From Bacteroidales bacterium (lineage in GTDB: Bacteria > Bacteroidota > Bacteroidia > Bacteroidales > JAADJA01), in assembly GCA_029933495.1 (NCBI GenBank), contig JAOZOC010000056.1, positions 1,211 to 11,273 of the forward strand: a DNA stretch of 10,063 nt, given 5' to 3'. Shown here in pieces: positions 1 to 5,535 of this stretch. The notes under the pieces were generated by a model. It ran no database searches. It worked only from the letters and a program-made list of their open reading frames with translations, and was not told where the DNA came from. Made by a program: the position numbers and the translations under genes. Each line of letters begins with the position of its first letter. Position 1 is the stretch's first letter.

Positions 1-19
1 AGATGGTAAGGTGAAAGTT

Positions 20-400
20 ATGACAACTGAAACTTTTAAAGAGAAGGTATTTAACTTTGATAAACATCCGGAGGGCTGGGTATATGAAGGGGAAAGACCT
101 TGTATAATTGATTTTTATGCTGACTGGTGTCGTCCTTGTAAAATGGTTGCTCCAATAATGGACGAACTGGCTGAGAAATATAAGGGCCAGGTGGATTTTT
201 ATAAAGTTGACACTGAGAAGAACAGAGAACTTTCGCAAGTATTTGGAATAAGAAGTATTCCTTCTGTTTTATTTTGCCCGGCAGATGGTAAACCTCAAAT
301 GGCAACAGGCGCGCTTTCGAAAGAGAATTATATAAAAACTATTGATGAGTTTATTCTTGGTAAAAAACCAAAAGAGGATAAACCTGAGAAAGGGAAATAG
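20..400 (+). CDS. Thioredoxin-family protein, cytoplasmic type (tandem copy 1, CRPC active site)
   Basis: Thiol-disulfide oxidoreductase of thioredoxin fold, 126 residues from the ATG at 20, close to the usual thioredoxin length plus a charged tail. Seen: active site WCRPC with Cys37 and Cys40, the buried Asp31 that precedes it by six residues, and cis-Pro81 in the SIPS turn. Two further cysteines (28 and 86) are not part of the redox motif. There is no signal peptide, so it is probably cytoplasmic. The ATG at 20 is preceded by AAGGTG at a suitable distance; an in-frame GTG at 11 is an alternative. The frame is open to the left edge, so an N-terminal extension beyond the window cannot be excluded. 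It is first of three tandem paralogs, 9 bases before the next, so very likely co-transcribed. The family assignment is firm; the substrate is unknown. Arg in place of the usual Gly between the cysteines should shift the redox potential (inference). Confidence 0.92.
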   Translation: MTTETFKEKVFNFDKHPEGWVYEGERPCIIDFYADWCRPCKMVAPIMDELAEKYKGQVDFYKVDTEKNRELSQVFGIRSIPSVLFCPADGKPQMATGALSKENYIKTIDEFILGKKPKEDKPEKGK

Positions 401-409
401 GAACAATAA

Positions 410-1024
410 ATGTATTTAAATATGAAAAAAGTATTTTTAATAAGCTTTGTCCTTTTTGCTTTTTTGCTGGGTGGTTGTGGATCACCTGAAAATGGCGAAA
501 AGACAAATGTAAAGGAACCTGCTGCAAAAGCAGAATCAACTGTAGAAAATAAGACTCCTGCAGTAGGAGATAACGGGACAGAAAAGGCGGATTCAGGAGC
601 AACAGATATTAAGCCTGAACATATTACAGCTAAGGATTTTAAGGACAAAATCTGGAATTATCAACAGAACCCTGATAAGTGGGTTTATGAAGGTGACTTG
701 CCTTGTGTTGTTGACTTTTATGCTGACTGGTGTCGCCCATGTAAGATGGTAGCACCGATAATGGACGAACTGGCAGATTATTATAAAGGACGGGTCTTAT
801 TTTATAAAGTCAATACAGATGAACAGCGTGAGCTTGCATCTGTATTTCAAATCAAGAGTATTCCATCAATCCTTTTTGCTCCAAAAGACGGAAAACCTTC
901 TATGCAGGCTGGTGCAATGTCGAAAGAACAATATATAAAGATCATTGATGAGTATGTAATCGGAAATAAGAAAAATGCAAATAATTTAGAAAATAAAAGT
1001 AAAAATAATCATAAACAATCTTAA
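410..1024 (+). CDS. Thioredoxin-domain lipoprotein (tandem copy 2, CRPC active site)
   Basis: Thioredoxin domain tethered to a membrane. The N-terminus is a lipoprotein signal: a KK n-region, a hydrophobic stretch and the lipobox LGGC, lipidated Cys at residue 23 counted from the ATG at 410. Residues 24-70 form a low-complexity Glu/Lys/Ala/Thr linker. The thioredoxin domain spans about 71-185, with WCRPC (Cys108, Cys111), Asp102 and cis-Pro152. The tail (about 186-204) is Asn/Lys rich. The start at 410 has AGGA 7 bases upstream; ATG at 422, giving a shorter KK-led signal, is an equally sensible alternative. It lacks the extra Cys of copies 1 and 3 in the FxP segment (FAPKD). Around the active site the DNA is very close to copy 1, which suggests a duplication that later gained an export signal. 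Likely role: periplasmic or envelope thiol-disulfide exchange (inference from topology). It sits in the middle of the three-gene operon, 2 bases before copy 3. Confidence 0.92.
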   Translation: MYLNMKKVFLISFVLFAFLLGGCGSPENGEKTNVKEPAAKAESTVENKTPAVGDNGTEKADSGATDIKPEHITAKDFKDKIWNYQQNPDKWVYEGDLPCVVDFYADWCRPCKMVAPIMDELADYYKGRVLFYKVNTDEQRELASVFQIKSIPSILFAPKDGKPSMQAGAMSKEQYIKIIDEYVIGNKKNANNLENKSKNNHKQS

Positions 1025-1026
1025 CA

Positions 1027-1401
1027 ATGGAACATTTAACAAAGAAAACATTTTTAGAAAAAGTATTTAATTTTGAGAAAAACAAAGAGTGGACTTTTGA
1101 AGGTCAACTGCCTTGTATCATAGATTTTTACGCTGACTGGTGCCAGCCTTGTAAAATGGTTGCTCCTATTCTTGAAGAATTGTCAGGTGAGTTTGAAGGT
1201 AAAATTAACATATACAAAGTTGATACTGAAGCAGAGCAGGAACTCGCTGCTGCATTTGGTATTAAGAGTATTCCTTCAATGCTTTTCTGCCCGAAGGATG
1301 CACAACCTCAAATGGCAGTTGGTGCTTTGCCAAAGGAAACTTTGGTTCAGGTAATTAACGATGTACTTTTAAAACAAACAACTGAAGCAAAAGCTGAATA
1401 A
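1027..1401 (+). CDS. Thioredoxin-family protein, cytoplasmic type (tandem copy 3, CQPC active site)
   Basis: Third thioredoxin paralog, 124 residues, no export signal. Seen: WCQPC with Cys39 and Cys42, Asp33, cis-Pro83 in SIPS, and additional Cys30 and Cys88 at the positions seen in copy 1. The N-terminal segment (KTFLEKVFNFEK) closely parallels copy 1 (ETFKEKVFNFDK), so copies 1 and 3 share architecture while copy 2 carries the added lipoprotein N-terminus. The ATG lies 2 bases after the stop of copy 2 and no Shine-Dalgarno is visible, consistent with translational coupling. Gln replaces the Gly of the canonical CGPC. It is the last gene of the operon, followed by a bidirectional terminator hairpin. 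The family call is firm; the division of labour among the three copies is not deducible from sequence. Confidence 0.92.
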   Translation: MEHLTKKTFLEKVFNFEKNKEWTFEGQLPCIIDFYADWCQPCKMVAPILEELSGEFEGKINIYKVDTEAEQELAAAFGIKSIPSMLFCPKDAQPQMAVGALPKETLVQVINDVLLKQTTEAKAE

Positions 1402-1421
1402 TTTCGGTTTTAGGAGTAAAT

Positions 1422-1458
1422 AAAAAAAGGATGAAGCAATTTGCTTCATCCTTTTTTT
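1422..1458. terminator. Bidirectional rho-independent terminator between the thioredoxin operon and the EF-G gene
   Basis: Stem GGATGAAGC (1429-1437), loop AATTT, stem GCTTCATCC (1443-1451). Seven A precede the stem and seven T follow it, so each strand reads as hairpin plus U-tract. It lies 20 bases after the third thioredoxin stop and 29 bases beyond the end of the convergent EF-G gene, so it can serve both. Confidence 0.9.
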
Positions 1459-1487
1459 ATTTATACTATTATTTCAATAAAAGCCTG

Positions 1488-3566
1488 TTACTTTTTCTCT
1501 TCTCTTTTTTTGTCCTCAATTTTCTTCAGAACATCTTCCTGAACAGCTTTTGGCAAAGCCATATATTTGTAGAATTCCATTGAATAGTTAGCGCGGCCAC
1601 TTGTAACATTTCTTAAAGTAGTGGCATAACCGAACATCTCCATTAAAGGAACAAAACCGTTGAGCTTCTGTGAACCTTTTCTATATCTTCGCATCGACTC
1701 TATTTTGCCACGACGCTTATTCAGGTCGCCCACAACATTTCCAATATAATCATCCGGAGTGTTTACTTCAATTTTCATTACAGGCTCCAGAAGAACAGGA
1801 TTAGCTTTCATAAATCCGTTTTTGAAGGCTATGGAAGCACAAGTCTGGAAAGCTCTGTCAGAGGAGTCAACCGCGTGGAAACTACCATCAGTAAGAACAG
1901 CTTTGACGTCCACAACAGGAAATCCTGCAAGAATACCTCTTTCCATTGTTTTAACAATACCTTTATTGACAGATGGAATATATTCACTTGGAATAACACC
2001 ACCCTTGATTTTATTAACAAATTCATAACCCTCACCACTATTTGGTTCAAGACGCATAACTGTTTGTGCATACTGCCCTTTACCACCTGTTTGCTTGCTA
2101 TGTTTGTAATTGGTCTCAATTTCGGTAGTAATAGTCTCACGAAGAGAAACTGCCGGTTCACCAACCTCAACTTCCACCTTGAATTCTTCTTTCAGTCTGT
2201 CAACAATAATTTCAAGATGAAGCTCGCCCATTCCGGCAACAATAGTCTCTTCTGTTTCATCATCATAACGAACGGAGAAAGAGGGATCTTCATTAATTAG
2301 TTTTTGCAACCCTTCACCAAGTTTTGATTGGTCTTTACGTTTTGCAGGAAGTATTTTTAGTTCGATTACCGGTGGTGGTACATGAATTGACTCAAGATAT
2401 AACTTATGATCAGGATCACATAGAGTATCACCTGTTTTCGTCAGCTTCATCCCGATCAAAGCAACAATATCACCAGGCCCAGCCTCTTTTATCTCCTCTC
2501 TGTCTTTTGCGCGAATTTTTAAAATACGACCGATTCTTTCTCTCTTACCTTTAGTCGTATTCAGAATTTGCATCCCGCTTTGTAAATGCCCGGAATAAAT
2601 ACGTATAAATGTTTGCTGTCCGACATAAGGGTCATTTATCAGTTTAAAAGCAAGTGCTGAAAATGGATCTTTTGAAGAAGGATTACGTGTATGTGATTTT
2701 TCAGGATCATCCACATCAATACCTATTGTAGCTCCAATATCAACAGGTGAAGGAAGGTAATCGACAACAGCATCAAGCAATAGCTGAACACCTTTGTTTT
2801 TGTAAGCAGAGCCACAAAAAACAGGAGTTATAAGAAGTTTTAATGTTGCTTCTCTCGCTGCCTGATGTAATAAATCTGAAGGAACATCTTTTTCATCAAA
2901 ATAGAGATCCATTATCTCATCATTGTAATCAGCAAGCTTTTCAACAAGTTCAAGGCGGATTTTTTCAACATTTTCTTTTTGATCCTCTGGAATATCAACT
3001 TCTATTCTATCGCTATCAGTGAAGTTATACGCTTTGCGATCAATAACATCAATAACTCCAAGGAAATTCTCTTCAGCACCAATAGGCAGTTGGAAGGGAA
3101 CCGGATTTGCGTCAAGATATTCATCCATCTGTGATACAACATCAAAGAAATCAGCACCTGTACGATCCATTTTATTTACAAATGCAATGCGGGGTACTTT
3201 ATACCTGTCAGCTTGATACCACACAGTTTCACTTTGTGGCTCAACACCACCAACAGCACAAAACAGAGCAACCATGCCGTCAATTACCCTCAAAGATCTT
3301 TCGACCTCAAGTGTAAAGTCAACGTGTCCCGGAGTATCAATTATATTTATCTGATGATTATTCCATTCTGCTGAGATTGCAGCAGAAGCAATGGTAATTC
3401 CTCTTTCCTGCTCCTGCTTCATAAAATCCATTGTAGCCTCACCATCGTGAACCTCACCAAGCTTACGATTTACACCTGTGTAAAAGAGTACTCTCTCGGT
3501 AACAGTTGTTTTTCCCGCATCAATATGAGCAGCAATACCGATATTTCTTAATTTTGTTAATGTCAT
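1488..3566 (-). CDS. fusA: Translation elongation factor G
   Basis: Ribosomal translocase GTPase, 692 residues, full length. GTPase motifs seen: P-loop AHIDAGKT (13-20), switch I RGITI (55-59), DTPGH (77-81, with the catalytic-position His81), NKMD (131-134) and GSAYK (252-256). Domain II follows at about 300-400. The GMGELH signature (445-450) marks domain III, GGKGQYA (494-500) falls in domain IV, and EMFGYAT (643-649) lies in domain V. The ATG start gives the expected N-terminus. It stands alone, convergent to the thioredoxins and divergent from the lipoprotein, with no rpsL, rpsG or tuf beside it. Recalled comparisons place it outside the usual str-operon Bacteroides EF-G and nearer the spirochaete-type spdEFG1 (for example the short switch-region insert and the DYNDEIMDLYFDEKDVPSD stretch); this needs a tree. 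It is not of the divergent Bacteroides EF-G2 type, since its P-loop is canonical. Whether it is the only EF-G in this genome is unknown. Confidence 0.95.
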   Translation of the reverse strand: MTLTKLRNIGIAAHIDAGKTTVTERVLFYTGVNRKLGEVHDGEATMDFMKQEQERGITIASAAISAEWNNHQINIIDTPGHVDFTLEVERSLRVIDGMVALFCAVGGVEPQSETVWYQADRYKVPRIAFVNKMDRTGADFFDVVSQMDEYLDANPVPFQLPIGAEENFLGVIDVIDRKAYNFTDSDRIEVDIPEDQKENVEKIRLELVEKLADYNDEIMDLYFDEKDVPSDLLHQAAREATLKLLITPVFCGSAYKNKGVQLLLDAVVDYLPSPVDIGATIGIDVDDPEKSHTRNPSSKDPFSALAFKLINDPYVGQQTFIRIYSGHLQSGMQILNTTKGKRERIGRILKIRAKDREEIKEAGPGDIVALIGMKLTKTGDTLCDPDHKLYLESIHVPPPVIELKILPAKRKDQSKLGEGLQKLINEDPSFSVRYDDETEETIVAGMGELHLEIIVDRLKEEFKVEVEVGEPAVSLRETITTEIETNYKHSKQTGGKGQYAQTVMRLEPNSGEGYEFVNKIKGGVIPSEYIPSVNKGIVKTMERGILAGFPVVDVKAVLTDGSFHAVDSSDRAFQTCASIAFKNGFMKANPVLLEPVMKIEVNTPDDYIGNVVGDLNKRRGKIESMRRYRKGSQKLNGFVPLMEMFGYATTLRNVTSGRANYSMEFYKYMALPKAVQEDVLKKIEDKKREEKK

Positions 3567-3598
3567 TCCGTTATTCTTTTAATATTAAAAACTTATTT

Positions 3599-3616
3599 GG
3601 GTTTTATAATAAACCC
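3599..3616 (-). other. Small hairpin in the EF-G leader
   Basis: Perfect inverted repeat GGGTTT / AAACCC with a six-base loop, 33-50 bases upstream of the EF-G start codon and inside the predicted transcript. It could affect translation initiation, but no U-tract follows, so it is not a terminator. The rest of the 289-base gap (3567-3855) holds the EF-G promoter and no other clear feature. Confidence 0.3.
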
Positions 3617-3752
3617 TAATTACTACAAATTGTTTATTTATAATTATCATCTCAGAAAAGCAGAAAGGGAATTTGATTTCGTACAACTTATTTGTTATCA
3701 GCAATTTTATTCCATTTTCAACAGCATACTGTCTGTCCTGAAAATTAGCGGG

Positions 3753-3782
3753 CAAAAGTAGTATAATAAATGATTAGTGCAA
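3753..3782 (-). promoter_or_regulatory. Bacteroidota-type promoter for the EF-G gene
   Basis: On the minus strand TTG (3782-3780) is followed after 19 bases by TACTTTTG (3760-3753), a full match to the Bacteroidota consensus TTG-N17-23-TAnnTTTG, continuing into GCCCGC. Transcription would begin near 3747, giving a leader of about 180 bases before the EF-G start. Confidence 0.65.
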
Positions 3783-3855
3783 GATTTTTTTTAGATATTT
3801 TGCATGAATGTAATTTATTACTTTTACAGACCGTAATAATAATAAAAACAGAGAT

Positions 3856-5286
3856 ATGAGGTCAATCAAATTTCTTCCTGCTTTAATTATAATCGTTTTA
3901 CTTTTTAGTGCTTGTGGAGGGAGTACTGAAAAAACCAAAAAGGATAAGCCTGTTCAAAATAAGAAGACTGCTTTGTTTTCTCCGGGTAGGATTTATTATT
4001 CTGTTAAATGTATTGAGGATACTGCTTTTTCTTATGCTCTTTACCTTCCTGAGAATTATTCGCAAAACAGAGTTTATCCTGTAATGTTCTTTTTCGATGC
4101 TCATAAACGTGGTAAACTACCTGTTGAGAAATATTCCGCGCTTGCTGATAAATATGGATATGTTCTTGCCGGTTCAAATAACTCCACTAATGGTCAATCA
4201 CAGAATGAGATGGACAAGGCTGTAAATATTATAATGTATGATGTAAAACACCGGTTTAAAACTGATAACAGCCGCATATACACTTCCGGCTTCTCGGGTG
4301 GAGCCAGGGTAGCAAGTAGTGTGGCGTTGTTCAATGGAGGAGTTGCAGGAGTTATAGGATGTGCTGCGGGGTTTCCGCGAATAGAGTCACAGCCAAAAAG
4401 TAATTTTGCATTCCTTGGCATTGTAGGAAATGAGGATTTTAATTATCTGGAGATGAAAGATATTGACAACCTGCTTGATACCTGGGAAACATATAATTAT
4501 CTTCTTATTTATAATGGTAAGCACGACTGGCCTTCAGCAAGGGTGATGAATCAGGGTTTTATGTTTATGGAGTTTGATGCTATGCGTCATGGACTGATGC
4601 CGGTTGATAACGGATCAATATATGAGTTTAAACAGATAAACGACAGTGTACGAAATGTTGTCAGGCAAAGATCAGATTGGTACAGCTTGTATGAAGCTGA
4701 CCGTAAAGCGACAGTCTTCCTGCAAGGACTGGATGATCTGGAGGAATATAAAGATGAGGTTAGTCAGTTGGTGAAGAAACCGCAGTTTATCGTTCAGCAG
4801 GACAAGGTGATGCAATTAGATCAAAAGGAGTCGGCACTTCAACAGAAATATGTACAGGCTATGCCAAAGCAAAGTAAAAGCTGGTGGAAAAGGGAGATAA
4901 ATGTGTTGATACGGGCATCGAAAAATGCAAATACAGAAGGTGAAAGGCTGATGAGCACAAGGTTGCTGAACTACCTCAGCCTGATTTCATTTTTTAGTTC
5001 AGAAAATGCACTCAAACAAAAACAGGCTGGCGCCGCCGACAAATTTCTGATGATTTATGAAATGGTCGATCCCGACAATCCTGAAGTCTATTACCTCAAG
5101 GCAACTTACTTTGTGATGTTGAAGAAGAATAATGCTGCTTTGGGTCAGTTACAAAAGGCTGCGGATAAAGGTTTTAATGAGCCTGAAAGATTGAGGAATT
5201 CTATGACTTTTAAAGCTATAAGCAATAGCAAAGAGTTTTTAAAGATTATGAATGAGGTAGAAGAGAATATGGCGGAAGATGATTAG
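3856..5286 (+). CDS. Lipoprotein with esterase-like alpha/beta-hydrolase domain and C-terminal TPR-like region
   Basis: The product has 476 residues. The N-terminus is a lipoprotein signal (hydrophobic 5-19, lipobox FSAC, lipidated Cys20), so it is probably anchored in the envelope. Residues about 45-245 read as an alpha/beta-hydrolase of the PHB-depolymerase/feruloyl-esterase kind: a strand YPVMFFFDAH (74-83), a nucleophile elbow GFSGG with Ser147, a candidate acid Asp194 after a VGNED turn, and candidate His223 in HDWP, the usual position of the catalytic His in that family. Residues about 255-390 are helical and charged. Residues about 394-445 read like tetratricopeptide helices (PDNPEVYYLKATYFVMLKKN). 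The substrate cannot be told. No partner gene is adjacent: the preceding gene is divergent and the next is 249 bases away. No convincing promoter was found. The hydrolase call is supported by motifs; the TPR call is weaker. Confidence 0.75.
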   Translation: MRSIKFLPALIIIVLLFSACGGSTEKTKKDKPVQNKKTALFSPGRIYYSVKCIEDTAFSYALYLPENYSQNRVYPVMFFFDAHKRGKLPVEKYSALADKYGYVLAGSNNSTNGQSQNEMDKAVNIIMYDVKHRFKTDNSRIYTSGFSGGARVASSVALFNGGVAGVIGCAAGFPRIESQPKSNFAFLGIVGNEDFNYLEMKDIDNLLDTWETYNYLLIYNGKHDWPSARVMNQGFMFMEFDAMRHGLMPVDNGSIYEFKQINDSVRNVVRQRSDWYSLYEADRKATVFLQGLDDLEEYKDEVSQLVKKPQFIVQQDKVMQLDQKESALQQKYVQAMPKQSKSWWKREINVLIRASKNANTEGERLMSTRLLNYLSLISFFSSENALKQKQAGAADKFLMIYEMVDPDNPEVYYLKATYFVMLKKNNAALGQLQKAADKGFNEPERLRNSMTFKAISNSKEFLKIMNEVEENMAEDD

Positions 5287-5287
5287 T

Positions 5288-5386
5288 AAAAATACCCTTG
5301 GATATTTACACTTTATCTACAATAATACGTTTGGAATTTAGCACTTAAAGTGCAAAAATACGTTTGGATAATTGTATTTTATTCTT
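5288..5386. repeat. Three short direct repeats phased at exactly 33 bases
   Basis: The motif AAAAATACGTTTGGATA occurs with small changes at 5288 (AAAAATACCCTTGGATA), 5321 (AATAATACGTTTGGAAT) and 5354 (AAAAATACGTTTGGATA). Each period is 33 bases, close to three helical turns, so the copies would lie on one face of the DNA. It begins right after the lipoprotein stop and lies about 70-165 bases upstream of the presumed promoter of the lyase-SelD gene. It could be an array of binding sites for a regulator or a decayed tandem repeat. No spacer or cas context suggests CRISPR. Confidence 0.6.
5341..5353. promoter_or_regulatory. Palindromic operator-like site
   Basis: GCACTT-A-AAGTGC is a perfect inverted repeat around one base, located between the second and third 33-base repeat motifs. 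The form suits a dimeric regulator. There is no U-tract, so it is not a terminator. The regulated gene would be the lyase-SelD fusion downstream (inference). Confidence 0.35.
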
Positions 5387-5430
5387 TTTCTCCAAAGCAT
5401 GAGAGGGTGGCATTATTCCCTCACTCGAAA

Positions 5431-5462
5431 TGGCTAACCCGCAACTATTATTCTTACCTTTG
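5431..5462 (+). promoter_or_regulatory. Probable promoter of the lyase-SelD fusion gene
   Basis: TACCTTTG (5455-5462) matches the Bacteroidota -7 consensus TAnnTTTG fully and is followed by CA. The -33 element is poor: the best candidate is TGG (5431-5433), 21 bases upstream. The transcript would start near 5468 and carry a leader of about 67 bases. Confidence 0.5.
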
Positions 5463-5535
5463 CAATTCATTGAGAGTATTACATATATTTATTATAATAA
5501 ACTTTTAACCTGGATGGTAACAAAAATTTTCAACA

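Noticed and set aside
1875..2300. 141-residue plus-strand reading frame
   Set aside because: It lies wholly antisense within the EF-G gene, has no recognisable domain, and EF-G coding motifs explain the sequence.
3800..3826. Promoter for the hydrolase lipoprotein (TTG, then TACTTTTA)
   Set aside because: The spacer is 16 bases and the last -7 base is wrong, so it falls short of the pattern seen at the better promoters.
5288..5386. CRISPR-like array
   Set aside because: Only about 15 bases of each 33-base unit are conserved, there are three units, and no cas gene is near.
5363..5396. TTTGGA ... TCCAAA hairpin as terminator of the lipoprotein gene
   Set aside because: The loop is 22 bases, the stem is only 6 pairs, and no U-tract follows.
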